Shown here in pieces: positions 35,977 through 45,687 of a stretch of 64,000 nucleotides of DNA. Where the stretch lies: contig NZ_CP029008.1 in the NCBI RefSeq assembly GCF_024585165.1, positions 2,790,001 to 2,854,000 of the forward strand, given 5' to 3'. Every line of letters begins with the position of its first letter. The stretch's first letter is position 1. Under the pieces are notes generated by a model. It did no database searches, was not told where the DNA came from, and worked only from the letters and a program-made list of their open reading frames with translations. The translations under genes and the position numbers were made by a program. Source of the stretch: Bradyrhizobium sp. WBOS07. Lineage in GTDB: Bacteria; Pseudomonadota; Alphaproteobacteria; Rhizobiales; Xanthobacteraceae.

Positions 35977-38900
35977 ATGCCCAACAAGATGTTGATCGAT
36001 GCCACCCACCCGGAAGAGACCCGGGTCGTCGTGGTCCGCGGCAATCGCGTCGAAGAGTTTGATTTCGAGACCGCGCAACGCAAGCAACTGCGCGGGAATA
36101 TTTACCTCGCCAAGGTCACACGGGTCGAACCCTCGCTCCAGGCCGCCTTCGTCGAATATGGCGGCAACCGCCACGGCTTCCTCGCCTTCAGCGAAATCCA
36201 TCCCGATTATTACCAGATCCCGGTCGCCGACCGGCAGGCGCTGATCGAGGCCGAGGAACAGGCCCATCGCGAGGCCGAAGAGGAGAGCGAGAACCGCTCC
36301 CACGGGCGCCGCCGTTCACGCCACCGCAATGCCCGCCGCCGCGGTCACGGCGAGCGCGTGCGCAGCGACATCGTCGAGGGCCTCGAGGCCGGCGCCGATC
36401 CCGCCGCCCAGCCGATCGAGGGCGCGGCGCAGCCGGAGCATGGCGAGGGTGCCTTGCAGGGTGCCTTGCAGGAAGGCGAGCAGCTGCATGCCGATGCCGA
36501 GCATCACGGCGAGCACGACAGCCACGACCACGATCACGACGGACATGATCATGCCGAGCATGATCGCGACGATCGTCATGCCCATGCTGACGCGCCCGCC
36601 CACGATCACGACCATGGTCACGATCACGACCATCCGCACGATCATCACGACCATGATCACGCCGGCGAGACGCCTGCGCCTGTCGCGGCCGTCGGCGCCG
36701 AGCCCGTGGTCGCGACCGCAAATGTTGCCGAGCCGCAGGAGGCCGCCCCTTCCGAAGCGCATGCCGAGGCCCTTGCCGAAGCCGTGACCGCCGCCGCTGA
36801 GCCGGCCGACGCCGTGTACGGCGAGAGCACCGAAGCGCCGCATGCCGACGCCGGGGACGCAGCCGGCGAAGACGACGAAGACGAGGATGAGGACGAAGAC
36901 GGCGATGAAGCCGAAGAGGAAGTCGTCGAATCCGTCGGCGGCGACGACGTGCTGGAGGAAGTGCCGGAGCGCACGTTCCGCCCGCGCCGCCAGTACAAGA
37001 TCCAGGAAGTCATCAAGCGCCGCCAGGTGATGCTGGTACAGGTCGTCAAGGAAGAGCGTGGCAACAAGGGCGCTGCGCTGACGACCTATCTGTCGCTCGC
37101 CGGCCGCTATGCCGTGCTGATGCCGAACACCGCGCGCGGCGGCGGCATCAGCCGCAAGATCACCAGCGCCCAGGACCGTTCCCGCCTGAAGGAAGTGGTG
37201 CAGGATCTCGACGTGCCCGAGGGCATGGGCATCATCCTGCGCACGGCCGGCGCCGCCCGGACCAAGCCGGAGATCAAGCGCGACTTCGAATATCTGATCC
37301 GGATGTGGGAGACGGTGCGCGACCTCACGCTGAAGTCGCAGGCCCCGACCCTCGTCTACGAGGAAGGCTCGCTGATCAAGCGTTCGCTGCGCGACCTCTA
37401 CAACAAGGAGATCGACGAGATTCAGGTGGCCGGCGAGTCCGGCTACCGCGAAGCGCGCGACTTCATGAAGATGCTGATGCCCGCCAATGTCAGCGCGGTG
37501 AAGCAATATCGCGACGGTCAGCCGTTGTTCTCGCGCATGGGCGTCGAGAGCCAGCTCGACGCGATGTTCTCGCCGACCGTGCAGCTGCGCTCCGGCGGTT
37601 ACATCGTCATCAACCAGACCGAGGCGCTGGTCTCGATCGACGTCAACTCCGGCCGGTCGACGCGCGAGCACCATATCGAGGACACTGCGCTGAAGACCAA
37701 CCTGGAGGCGGCCGAAGAGGTCGCCCGCCAGCTTCGCCTGCGCGACCTCGCCGGCCTGATCGTCATCGACTTCATCGACATGGACGAGAAGCGCAACAAC
37801 CGGGCGGTCGAGCGCAAGCTGTCCGACTGCCTCCGGCAGGATCGCGCTCGCATCCAGGTCGGACGCATCTCGCATTTCGGCCTGCTCGAGATGTCACGCC
37901 AGCGCATCCGCGCCAGCGTGCTCGAGAGCTCGACCGATCCGTGCCCGCATTGCGGCGGCACCGGCCATGTCCGCTCGGTGTCCTCGGTGGCGCTGCAGCT
38001 GCTGCGCGGTCTCGAAGAAATCCTGATGAAGGGCGCGACCCACAATCTCGTGGTCCGCACCCGTACCGACGTCGCGCTCTATGTGCTGAACCACAAGCGC
38101 GGCCACCTGCGCGACCTCGAAAACGGCTTCAAGGTGACGCTGTCGGTCATTGCCGATCAGTCCGTCAGCGGACCTCAGGCTTACGTGATCGACCGCGGCG
38201 AGCAGGTCCATACGCTGGAAGCCGCCAAGGCGCTGCTTGTGGCGCAGGCGGCTGCGAGCCCGCCGCCGGCGGCCGAAGAGCCCTACGACGATGAGGACGC
38301 CTTCGACATCGAGACCGAATCCGAGGTCGAAACCGAGGAGACCGAAGGTCTCACCGAGGAGCAGGCGTCCGGCGAAGCCGCGTCCGACCAGGACGGCCAG
38401 CGCCGCAAGCGCCGACGTCGCCGCCGCGGCCGCGGTGGCCCGCGCGACGGCGAGTTGCGCGAGGATAGCCCTGCCACCCTTCCCGAGGCGGCCGTAGCGG
38501 CCGGCGAAGGCGAGGACGATGCCGAATCCGAGCAGGACGGCGAGGAAGGCGAGGAACAAGCAGCCCGCGGCGAGCAGCAAGGCAACGGCGAGCGCCGGCG
38601 CCGGCGCGGTCGCCGCGGCGGTCGCCGCCGTCGCGGTGGCAGCGAGGAAGGTCTCGCCGGCTCGATCAGCGACGAGCTCGGCACCAATCAGCCATCGGAA
38701 GCTGCCGAGGCGGTCGCCGATTTCGACGGCTTCGGCAACGAGGCTGCGCCCTCGATTGCACAGGCCGAGCACAGCCCAGAACCGCAAGTCTCGCAGCCTG
38801 AACCGCAAGCCTCGCAGCCCGAACCGCGCGCCGAGGTGCAGGCCGAGGCGCCGGCTCAGCCCGAGCCCGTTGCCGCGGAGGAAGAGCCCGTCGACGACAA

Positions 38901-39117
38901 GGCCGCACGGCGCCGCTCCACGGTGCGCGAAAAGGTGAGCTTCCTGTCGAGCGGCCCGAGCGAGCCGGCAACGCAGGTGTCGCAGCTTGCGCAGGCGGCC
39001 GAGCCGGTCACGCCGCCCGCGCCGGCAGCTGAACCCGCGCCGCAACCGGCAAGCGATACGCCCGCGGTCCCGCGCCGCGCCGGCTGGTGGTCCCGCCGTT
39101 TCGGCGGCGGCGAATAA
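35977..39117 (+). CDS. rne: Ribonuclease E with His/Asp-rich insertion in the S1 domain
   Basis: The 1046-residue endoribonuclease processes and degrades RNA and scaffolds the degradosome. The S1 domain starts at residue 35 (GNIYLAKVTRVEPSLQAAFV) and is interrupted after about residue 90 by a roughly 230-residue insertion. The insertion holds a basic patch, a His/Asp stretch (about residues 171-227, 23 histidines) and an acidic run before 340. The domain resumes with RQYKIQEVIKRRQVMLVQVVKEERGNKGAAL. The DNase-like catalytic motif is VSIDVNSGRSTREHHIEDTA plus VIDFIDMDEKRN, and the zinc-link is CPHCGGTGHV. The C-terminal arm carries Arg-rich RRKRRRRRRG patches and acidic segments for RNA and partner binding. 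Confidence 0.95.
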   Translation: MPNKMLIDATHPEETRVVVVRGNRVEEFDFETAQRKQLRGNIYLAKVTRVEPSLQAAFVEYGGNRHGFLAFSEIHPDYYQIPVADRQALIEAEEQAHREAEEESENRSHGRRRSRHRNARRRGHGERVRSDIVEGLEAGADPAAQPIEGAAQPEHGEGALQGALQEGEQLHADAEHHGEHDSHDHDHDGHDHAEHDRDDRHAHADAPAHDHDHGHDHDHPHDHHDHDHAGETPAPVAAVGAEPVVATANVAEPQEAAPSEAHAEALAEAVTAAAEPADAVYGESTEAPHADAGDAAGEDDEDEDEDEDGDEAEEEVVESVGGDDVLEEVPERTFRPRRQYKIQEVIKRRQVMLVQVVKEERGNKGAALTTYLSLAGRYAVLMPNTARGGGISRKITSAQDRSRLKEVVQDLDVPEGMGIILRTAGAARTKPEIKRDFEYLIRMWETVRDLTLKSQAPTLVYEEGSLIKRSLRDLYNKEIDEIQVAGESGYREARDFMKMLMPANVSAVKQYRDGQPLFSRMGVESQLDAMFSPTVQLRSGGYIVINQTEALVSIDVNSGRSTREHHIEDTALKTNLEAAEEVARQLRLRDLAGLIVIDFIDMDEKRNNRAVERKLSDCLRQDRARIQVGRISHFGLLEMSRQRIRASVLESSTDPCPHCGGTGHVRSVSSVALQLLRGLEEILMKGATHNLVVRTRTDVALYVLNHKRGHLRDLENGFKVTLSVIADQSVSGPQAYVIDRGEQVHTLEAAKALLVAQAAASPPPAAEEPYDDEDAFDIETESEVETEETEGLTEEQASGEAASDQDGQRRKRRRRRRGRGGPRDGELREDSPATLPEAAVAAGEGEDDAESEQDGEEGEEQAARGEQQGNGERRRRRGRRGGRRRRGGSEEGLAGSISDELGTNQPSEAAEAVADFDGFGNEAAPSIAQAEHSPEPQVSQPEPQASQPEPRAEVQAEAPAQPEPVAAEEEPVDDKAARRRSTVREKVSFLSSGPSEPATQVSQLAQAAEPVTPPAPAAEPAPQPASDTPAVPRRAGWWSRRFGGGE

Positions 39118-39136
39118 GGCCGAACATCCAAAATGC

Positions 39137-39167
39137 AAAACGCCCGGCATCCGCCGGGCGTTTTCGT
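39137..39167 (+). terminator. Intrinsic terminator of rne
   Basis: AAAACGCCCGGC-ATCC-GCCGGGCGTTTT: a perfect GC stem with a 4-nt loop followed by TTTTCGTTT, 20 bp after the rne stop. Confidence 0.9.
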
Positions 39168-39222
39168 TTCGTCGTTGCGTCGATGTGCTAAGCCGTTTTC
39201 GCAATCTGAATGGGGACCGGCA

Positions 39223-40719
39223 TTGTCAGAGCTTTGCGATTCCAGCGCCGTCGAACTGCGCCGCCTGTTGGCCGCGCGGATGATCTCGCCCGTCGAGCTG
39301 CTCGACGCCTGTCTGTCCCGCATCGCCGCGATCAACCCCGCCGTCAACGCCGTCGTGACGCTGGACGAGCCGGGCGCACGGGCCGCCGCCAAGGTGGCCG
39401 AAGCCGCCATCCTGCGCGGGGAGGATCGCGGGGCTCTGCACGGGCTTCCCGTTCTCATCAAGAACACCCAAGACACCGCCGGGATGCGCTCCACCTATGG
39501 CAGCCCGCTGCTGAAGGACAACGTCCCGGCTGTCGACCAGGGCTCGGTCGCGCGCCTGCGCGCGGCAGGCGCCGTCATCTTCGGCAAGACCAACACGCCG
39601 GAATGGGCGGCGGGCGGCAACACCCGCAACCCCGTATTCGGCGCGACCGGCAATCCCTTCGATCCCCTACGCTCGGCGGCGGGCTCCTCCGGCGGCTCGG
39701 CGGTGGCGTTGGCTTGCGGCATGGCTCCGCTCGCCTCCGGCTCGGACACCGGCGGCTCCCTGCGCAATCCGGCAGGCTTCGCCGGCATCGTCGGCATGCG
39801 TCCATCCTACGGCCTCGTGGCCAGCGAGAAGCGTGCGTTCGGCTGGTCCAATCTGTCGACCGACGGGCCGATGGCGCGCAACGTCGCAGACACTGCGCTG
39901 ATGCTCTCGGTGATGGCGAGCGATGATGGCCGCGATCCGCTCGCTTATACGCTGCCCGGCGAGCCCGTGCGCGCTCGCGCCGAGCGCTGGGCCGCCCCGC
40001 GCCCCGCAGAGCTCGGCAAGCTGCGTCTCGCCTTCACCGAGGATTTTGGCTTTGCCCCGACCGAGCAGGCGATCCGGCGCGTGTTCCGCGCGCGGGTGAA
40101 GAAGCTCGCGCCGCTGTTTGCGGAATCCCGCGAGGCGACGCCGGATTGCTCCGGCGCGGACGACGCCTTCGCCGTGCTGCGCGCAGGCCTGTTCCTGGCC
40201 ATGCACGGCAAGAACTACAAGGAACGCCGCGAGATGCTCGGCCCCAATGTCCGCGCCAATGTCGAGGAAGGGCTGGGCTACACGCTCGAAGACCACGCAC
40301 GGGCCACGGCGACGCAGACGCGGATCTATCGCGCCTATCAGAGCTTCTTCGAAACCTGCGACGTGCTGATCAGCCCGACCATTACGCTGAGCCCGCGGCC
40401 GTGGTCGGAGCCTCATCCGGCCGAGATCGACGGCGTGCCGACCAGGTCCTATTTCCACTGGCTCGCGCTGGCCTACGCCGTCACGCTCCCCGGTCATCCC
40501 GCGATCAGCATTCCGCTCGGCCTCGATGAAGTCGGGCTGCCGTTCGGCCTCCAGATCATCGGTCAGCGTGGCGGCGACGCCATCGTGCTCTCGGTCGCCG
40601 CGGGCATCGAGGCGGCGTTCGCGGGCGATGCGCAATTGTGCCGGCCCGTCCCGGATCTGGCGCGGCTTGCCGCGGCGCCGCCGCTCTCCGCTGCCTCCGG
40701 CTTCCTCACCTGGGAATGA
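39223..40719 (+). CDS. Amidase signature family amidase
   Basis: The 498-residue hydrolase has the Ser-Ser-Lys triad: Lys in LPVLIKNTQDTAG, Ser in AAGSSGGSAVALACG and the nucleophile Ser in ASGSDTGGSLRNPAGF. It hydrolyses amide bonds of unknown substrates. The TTG at 39223 is preferred (GGGGA 6 bp upstream, first residues SELCDSSAVELRRLLA), because the ATG at 39133 would place the N-terminus across the rne terminator. The next gene, an FAD amine oxidoreductase, starts 37 bp downstream, so the pair may process N-acylated amino acids or amides. Not part of a GatCAB set: no gatC or gatB is adjacent. Confidence 0.88.
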   Translation: MSELCDSSAVELRRLLAARMISPVELLDACLSRIAAINPAVNAVVTLDEPGARAAAKVAEAAILRGEDRGALHGLPVLIKNTQDTAGMRSTYGSPLLKDNVPAVDQGSVARLRAAGAVIFGKTNTPEWAAGGNTRNPVFGATGNPFDPLRSAAGSSGGSAVALACGMAPLASGSDTGGSLRNPAGFAGIVGMRPSYGLVASEKRAFGWSNLSTDGPMARNVADTALMLSVMASDDGRDPLAYTLPGEPVRARAERWAAPRPAELGKLRLAFTEDFGFAPTEQAIRRVFRARVKKLAPLFAESREATPDCSGADDAFAVLRAGLFLAMHGKNYKERREMLGPNVRANVEEGLGYTLEDHARATATQTRIYRAYQSFFETCDVLISPTITLSPRPWSEPHPAEIDGVPTRSYFHWLALAYAVTLPGHPAISIPLGLDEVGLPFGLQIIGQRGGDAIVLSVAAGIEAAFAGDAQLCRPVPDLARLAAAPPLSAASGFLTWE

Positions 40720-40756
40720 TCCCGGGATAACGCGATCCGACAGGAGAAGTCTTCCG

Positions 40757-41989
40757 ATGCAAAGCGCAATGGTTCTCGGCGGCGGCATGATCGGTGTGAG
40801 CGCCGCACTGCACCTGCAGCAGCGCGGCTGGACCGTCACGCTCGTCGATCGCAGGGAGCCCGGTCGCGAGACCAGCTACGGCAATGCCGGGATGATCCAG
40901 GCCGAAGCGGTCCGTCCCTATCCGATGCCGCGCGACCTTGCGACGCTGCTGAAGATCGCGACAGGCCGCACCAACGACGTGCGCTACAGCCTGTCGTCGC
41001 TTCACCGCCATATCGAGCCCCTGCTCCGCTATTGGTGGCATTCGGCGCCGAAACGGCATCGCGAGGCGATCGAGGCCTGGGCGCGACTGATCGCCTACGC
41101 GACTTCGGAACACGACATCCTCGTTCGCGAGGCTCATGCCGACAATCTGATCCGCCGCGCAGGCTACCGGGCGCTGTACCGCAACGCCGGGGAGCTGGAG
41201 CTCTCGATCAAAGCCGCGGAGGAAGACCAGCGCGAATTCGGCGTGAATTTTCGCGTGCTGTCCGGCAGCGAGCTCGCCAAGGCCGAGCCGATCCTGCGCG
41301 ACGATCTTCCCGGCGCGATCCATTGGCTCGACACCTGGACCGTGTCCGATCCCGGCGCCCTGGTCACGTCCTATGCCGAGCTGTTCGAGCGCCTCGGCGG
41401 CACCATCGTGCTCGGCGATGCGCAGTCGCTGCAGCAGACCGCAACCGGCTGGTCGGTCGCGACGGACCAGGGGTGCCTCGACGCCGCCCACGCCGTCGTG
41501 ACCCTCGGACCGTGGTCACCCGATCTGCTGCACAAGTTCGGCTATCGCATTCCGCTGGTCCGCAAGCGCGGCTACCACATGCATTACAGCGGCGGCGCCT
41601 CGCTCGATCTGCCGCTGGTCGACAAGGGCGGCGGCTACGCCATGGGGCCGATGGCGAAGGGAATCCGCATCACCACCGGCGCCGAATTGACCGGCATGGA
41701 CGCCCTCGCCACGCCCGTGCAACTCGCCAGCGCGGAAAGCTCCGCACGCGAGCTGATCGACCTCGGCCAACGCGTCGAGCCGGATCCGTGGTTCGGCACC
41801 CGCCCCTGCACCCCCGACATGCTGCCGGTGCTCGGGCAAGCTCCGCGTCATCCCGGCCTCTGGATGAATTTCGGCCACGGCCATCAGGGATTTACCCTGG
41901 GACCCGCGACCGGACGCCTGCTCGCCGAGATCATGAGCGGCGAGACGCCGGCGATCGATCCGCTGCCATATCGGCCAGAGCGGTTCTAG
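40757..41989 (+). CDS. FAD-dependent amine/D-amino-acid dehydrogenase (DadA-like)
   Basis: The 410-residue flavoprotein opens with the Rossmann motif VLGGGMIGVSAALHLQQRGWTVTLVDR (G-x-G-x-x-G) and has the DadA-type ETSYGNAGMIQ FAD-contact segment. The C-terminal GLWMNFGHGHQGFTLGPATG motif closes the FAD site. It likely oxidises D-amino acids or related amines, delivering electrons to the respiratory chain. The ATG at 40757 has AGGAGA 9 bp upstream; a longer frame from 40526 overlaps the amidase. Co-directional with the amidase (37-bp gap), so operonic. Confidence 0.9.
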   Translation: MQSAMVLGGGMIGVSAALHLQQRGWTVTLVDRREPGRETSYGNAGMIQAEAVRPYPMPRDLATLLKIATGRTNDVRYSLSSLHRHIEPLLRYWWHSAPKRHREAIEAWARLIAYATSEHDILVREAHADNLIRRAGYRALYRNAGELELSIKAAEEDQREFGVNFRVLSGSELAKAEPILRDDLPGAIHWLDTWTVSDPGALVTSYAELFERLGGTIVLGDAQSLQQTATGWSVATDQGCLDAAHAVVTLGPWSPDLLHKFGYRIPLVRKRGYHMHYSGGASLDLPLVDKGGGYAMGPMAKGIRITTGAELTGMDALATPVQLASAESSARELIDLGQRVEPDPWFGTRPCTPDMLPVLGQAPRHPGLWMNFGHGHQGFTLGPATGRLLAEIMSGETPAIDPLPYRPERF

Positions 41990-42001
41990 ACTCAAAGAAA
42001 A

Positions 42002-42028
42002 GGGCTGATCGAGAATGTCGACCAGCCC
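42002..42028 (-). terminator. Intrinsic terminator downstream of bioY
   Basis: On the minus strand GGGCTGGTCGA-CATTC-TCGATCAGCCC (one mismatch in the stem) is followed by TTTTCTTTG. It lies between the convergent DadA-like and bioY genes and its T-run points in the bioY direction. Confidence 0.75.
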
Positions 42029-42153
42029 CGTTACTTCGAGCGTTCCCTGGATGTGGGCGATGACGAGCGCCTTGATCTCATCGTTGGTGGCAACGGTCGG
42101 CCAGAGTCAGCCGACGCGTGCGCCGAGCACGATGGCGATCAGGGTTTCGCGCT

Positions 42154-42771
42154 TTATCGCCGGCGCTCGATCAGCCTGCGCGCCGCCGGCATCAACGTCG
42201 CGCCAAGCGCGTTCTTGATCAGCGAAGCCGCCACGAACGGCACGATGCCGACCTGCCAGGCCTTCGCAGCGCCGAGCCCGAGGCCGAACGCCAGCCAGCC
42301 GAAGCCGGCGGCCAGAATGACGACATGGCCAACAGCCATGGCTGCAAACAACCGCGCCACGCTGCGATCCCAGCCGCGCTCGGCGAGCCAGCCGGTTACG
42401 AAGGCGGCCGCAATGAAGCCGAACAGATAGCCTGCGGTCGGGCCAATCAGCGGCGCAATCCCACCCACCGGTCCGGCAAAGACCGGCGCGCCAAGCGCGC
42501 CCTCGGCGAGGTAGGCGATCATCGTTGCGCTGCCAAGACGCCAGCCATAGGCCGCGCCGATCATCAGCACCACCAGCGTCTGCAACGTCATGGGCACATA
42601 GGGCAGCGGCAGGCTGACCTTGGCTGACAGCGCCATCAATGCGGTGCCGAGCCCAACCAGCACGACGGCACGCACTGCGCCGACGGTTTCGCCCGGCCGG
42701 GTCGGCCACATCAATGCGGCGAGAGAAAAATGTGGTGCGGCAGCGGTCGGGACGGATCGGTGGTCGGGCAA
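42154..42771 (-). CDS. bioY: BioY biotin transporter substrate-binding membrane protein
   Basis: The 205-residue BioY has six hydrophobic helices and the family motifs VPMTLQTLVVLMIGAAYGWRLG and GGIAPLIGPTAGYLFGFIAAAFVTGWLAERG. BioY is the S-component of an ECF-type biotin importer and can also work alone. No bioM/bioN energising genes are adjacent. Biotin supplied here would be attached to AccB encoded 6 kb away. A longer reading in another frame (42107-43015) is an overlapping artefact. The aminotransferase gene lies upstream, 32 bp away, in the same direction. Confidence 0.93.
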   Translation of the reverse strand: MPDHRSVPTAAAPHFSLAALMWPTRPGETVGAVRAVVLVGLGTALMALSAKVSLPLPYVPMTLQTLVVLMIGAAYGWRLGSATMIAYLAEGALGAPVFAGPVGGIAPLIGPTAGYLFGFIAAAFVTGWLAERGWDRSVARLFAAMAVGHVVILAAGFGWLAFGLGLGAAKAWQVGIVPFVAASLIKNALGATLMPAARRLIERRR

Positions 42772-42803
42772 GATGAACTCCGGAGCTGGTCGAAAACTGG
42801 CGG

Positions 42804-43991
42804 CTATTTAAGCCAGTGAGCGATCCGGTCAACTGCCTCGCGCATCTCTCCCGGCGAGCGTGCATACGAAAAACGAATGAACGATCGGCCGTGAACGGGA
42901 TCGAAATCGAGGCCGGGCGTCGCCGCAACGCGTGCCTGCTCGAGCATCTGCTTGGCGAACTCGAAACTGTCGGAGGTGAAGTCCGAGACGTCGGCATAGA
43001 GATAAAATGCACCATCGGCCGGCAGGAATTTGCTGAGGCCCGCTTTCGGCAATCCCTCGATCAAAATCTGCCTGTTTTCCTGATAGCCGCGCTTGATCGC
43101 TTCCATCTCGGCCGCACCGTCGAAGGCGGCCTCTGCCGCGATCTGCGACAGCGCCGGCACCGAGATCGACAGGTTCTGCTGCAGCCGCTCGATCGGCCGC
43201 ACCAGGATTTCGGGCACGACCATCCAGCCGACGCGCCAGCCCGTCATGCAAAAATACTTCGAGAACGAGTTGATCACGAGCGCGTGCTCGGACAGCGCGG
43301 CCGCCGTGGCGGCTGGAAACGCATAATCCAGCCCGTGATAGATCTCGTCCGAGATGAAGCGGATGCCCGCGTCTTCAGCGGCCGCCATCAGGCCGGCGAG
43401 CGCTTCGCGCGACATCATCGTCCCCGTCGGATTGGCGGGGCTGCCGACCAACACGCCCTTCAGCGGCACCTTGCGATGGGCGGCGAGCAATGCCTCGCCG
43501 GTGAGCGCATGGCGCGTCTCGTTCGTGGTCTCGATCAGCACCGGCTCGCAACCGAGCGCGGTCAGGATATGCCGGTAGGGCGGATAACCCGGCACCGTCA
43601 CGGCGACGCGGTCGCCCGGCTCGAACATCGACAGGAAGGCCAGGATGAACCCGCCCGAGGAGCCGGTGGTCACCACAATCCGCTCGGGGCTGACGTCGCA
43701 GCCATAGGCGTCGCGATAATGGCGCGCGATGCGCTCGCGCAAGGAGGGGATGCCGAGCGCGGAGGTATAATCGATCCGCCCGGTCTCGAGCGCCATATGG
43801 GCGGCGGCAATCGCCGTCCTGGGCGCGCTGGCCGCGGGCTGGCCGACCTCCATGTGGATGACATGGCCGCCGGCGGCCTCGATTCGGGCCGCCGCGGCCA
43901 TGACGTCCATCACCATGAACGGGGGAACATCGCTGCGGCGGGAGGGCTCGAGCCACTGCCCCAACCGGTTCCTTAAAGTCGCATCGTGCAT
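42804..43991 (-). CDS. Class I/II PLP-dependent aminotransferase
   Basis: The 395-residue fold-type I aminotransferase has the PLP lysine in VINSFSKYFCMTGWRVGWMV and PLP-contact motifs GSSGGFILAFLSMFEPGD, VGSPANPTGTMMS and FISDEIYHGLDY. The C-terminal ATPGLDFDPVHGRSFIRFSYAR holds the substrate carboxylate-binding Arg. It belongs to the aspartate/branched-chain or aromatic aminotransferase family; substrate specificity cannot be read by eye. Likely co-transcribed with bioY. Confidence 0.9.
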   Translation of the reverse strand: MHDATLRNRLGQWLEPSRRSDVPPFMVMDVMAAAARIEAAGGHVIHMEVGQPAASAPRTAIAAAHMALETGRIDYTSALGIPSLRERIARHYRDAYGCDVSPERIVVTTGSSGGFILAFLSMFEPGDRVAVTVPGYPPYRHILTALGCEPVLIETTNETRHALTGEALLAAHRKVPLKGVLVGSPANPTGTMMSREALAGLMAAAEDAGIRFISDEIYHGLDYAFPAATAAALSEHALVINSFSKYFCMTGWRVGWMVVPEILVRPIERLQQNLSISVPALSQIAAEAAFDGAAEMEAIKRGYQENRQILIEGLPKAGLSKFLPADGAFYLYADVSDFTSDSFEFAKQMLEQARVAATPGLDFDPVHGRSFIRFSYARSPGEMREAVDRIAHWLK

Positions 43992-44180
43992 CGATTTCTG
44001 CTATTTCGCTGGCGGGCCGGTGCCTCCGGCCCGGGAACGGGGCGCTTGCGCCCCAGACTGGCCGCATTGTGCGGCTCATAAGGGGAACGGCTCACAAGGG
44101 CATATCGCGTATCCGGTCCGCCGCCAATCGCCAAACCCATCACGAAACTGCTTTCCAGACCGTTTGACCAAGACCGTTTG

Positions 44181-45578
44181 ATGTCGCTCCAGATCGCATT
44201 GCGCAAGAAGGCTTCCGCCCTCACCGCCCTCGTCACGGCCGCGGCGATCGCGCTGACGCCGTTCTCCGCCGCGCACGCGCAAGCCAAAGGGCCGCCGGTC
44301 CTGCGCGACACCGAGACCGAGCAACTGCTGCGCGAATATACGCGCCCGATCCTGCGCGCCGCGGGTCTGGAGAAGCAGAACATCCAGATGGTGATCCTCA
44401 ACGACGGCTCGTTCAACGCGTTCGTCGCCGATGGCCGCCGCATCTTCGTCAATTACGGCGCGATCCTTCAATCGGAGACGCCGAACCAGATCATCGGCGT
44501 GCTCGCGCACGAGACCGGGCATCTGGCCGGCGGCCATCTGTCCAAGCTGCGCGAGCAGCTCGCCGCCGCCCAGACCCAGATGATCATCGCGATGCTGCTC
44601 GGCGCCGGCGCGATCGCCGCGGGCAGCACCCAGCGCGGCACCGGCAACAACGGGCTCGCCAATGTCGGCGCTGCCGCCATGTCGGCTCCCCAGGAGGTGA
44701 TCCGCCGGTCGCTGCTGTCCTATCAGCGCCAGCAGGAGGAGAACGCCGACCGCGCCGGCGTGCGATTCCTGACCGCGACCCAGCAATCGCCGAAGGGCAT
44801 GTACGAGACCTTCAAGCGCTTCACCAGCGAGAGCCTGTTCGCCGCGCGCGGCGCCGACCCCTATCTCCAGTCGCATCCGATGCCGGCCGAGCGCGTTGCC
44901 GCGCTGCAGGAGTTCGCAAGCTCCAGCCCCTATTGGAGCAAGAAGGACGATCCCGCGCTTCAGCTTCGCCACGACATGGTTCGCGCCAAGATATCCGCCT
45001 TCATGGAGCGGCCGGAGACGGTGTACCGCCGCTATCCGCTCTCGAACGACAGCATGCCGGCGCGCTATGCCCGCGCCATCAGCACCTATCTGCACGGGGA
45101 CTTGCGCAGCGCCCTCGCCCAGGTCGATGCGCTGATCCAGGTTCAGCCGAGCAATCCGTACTTCTACGAGGTGCGCGGCCAGGCCTTGCTGGAAAGCGGC
45201 AAGGCCGCCGAGGCTATCGCGCCCCTGCGCAAGGCTGCCGCACTCTCGAACAACTCGCCCCTCATCGAGATGTTACTTGGGCAGGCTCTGGTTGGAACCG
45301 ATAATAAGGCCTACACCGACGACGCCGTTCGGATTCTCCGCGCCGCGGTGGCGCGGGAGCCCGAGGCCATCCTCGGTTACAGCCAGCTCGCGATGGCCTA
45401 TGGCCGGAAGGGAGATTATGCCGAGGCGGATCTCGCATCGGCCCAGGCCGCTTACTTGCGCGGCGACAACAAGACCGCCCGCGAGCTCGCCACGCGCGCG
45501 AAAACCCGTTTTGCCGTCGGCACGCCTGGATGGGTCAAGGCCGACGACATCGTGGCGGCCAAGCCGCCGCGCAACTGA
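44181..45578 (+). CDS. M48 metalloprotease with TPR repeats (BepA/YfgC-like)
   Basis: The 465-residue protein has a signal peptide (about residues 1-34, ending PFSAAHAQA) and a zinc protease domain with the HExxH motif HETGHLAGGH and the third ligand Glu in RQQEENADRAG. The C-terminal region holds TPR-like helices (from about residue 315) with GDLRSALAQVDALIQVQPSN, SGKAAEAIAPLRKAAAL and KGDYAEADLASAQAAYLRGD. The architecture matches BepA, a periplasmic chaperone/protease that monitors outer-membrane protein assembly. The dsbA-like gene follows 109 bp later in the same direction. Confidence 0.92.
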   Translation: MSLQIALRKKASALTALVTAAAIALTPFSAAHAQAKGPPVLRDTETEQLLREYTRPILRAAGLEKQNIQMVILNDGSFNAFVADGRRIFVNYGAILQSETPNQIIGVLAHETGHLAGGHLSKLREQLAAAQTQMIIAMLLGAGAIAAGSTQRGTGNNGLANVGAAAMSAPQEVIRRSLLSYQRQQEENADRAGVRFLTATQQSPKGMYETFKRFTSESLFAARGADPYLQSHPMPAERVAALQEFASSSPYWSKKDDPALQLRHDMVRAKISAFMERPETVYRRYPLSNDSMPARYARAISTYLHGDLRSALAQVDALIQVQPSNPYFYEVRGQALLESGKAAEAIAPLRKAAALSNNSPLIEMLLGQALVGTDNKAYTDDAVRILRAAVAREPEAILGYSQLAMAYGRKGDYAEADLASAQAAYLRGDNKTARELATRAKTRFAVGTPGWVKADDIVAAKPPRN

Positions 45579-45687
45579 CGAGAACGACGCCAAACCTAAA
45601 GACGCCTTGCACCACGACGTCACGACACCGAGCTTTGACGCCGCCGGGACGTTTCACGAAACCTGCTTTGGACAAGAGGATTTGCCT

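Noticed and set aside
42030..42106. Possible C-terminal gene remnant beside the bioY terminator
   Set aside because: A minus-strand frame reads NDEIKALVIAHIQG then TLEVTGLVDILDQ, which looks protein-like, but it has no start codon and too little length to claim a pseudogene.
42107..43015. 302-codon minus-strand frame around bioY
   Set aside because: Shifted frame overlapping bioY and the aminotransferase end; composition is Arg/Ala-rich and the true BioY motifs are in another frame.
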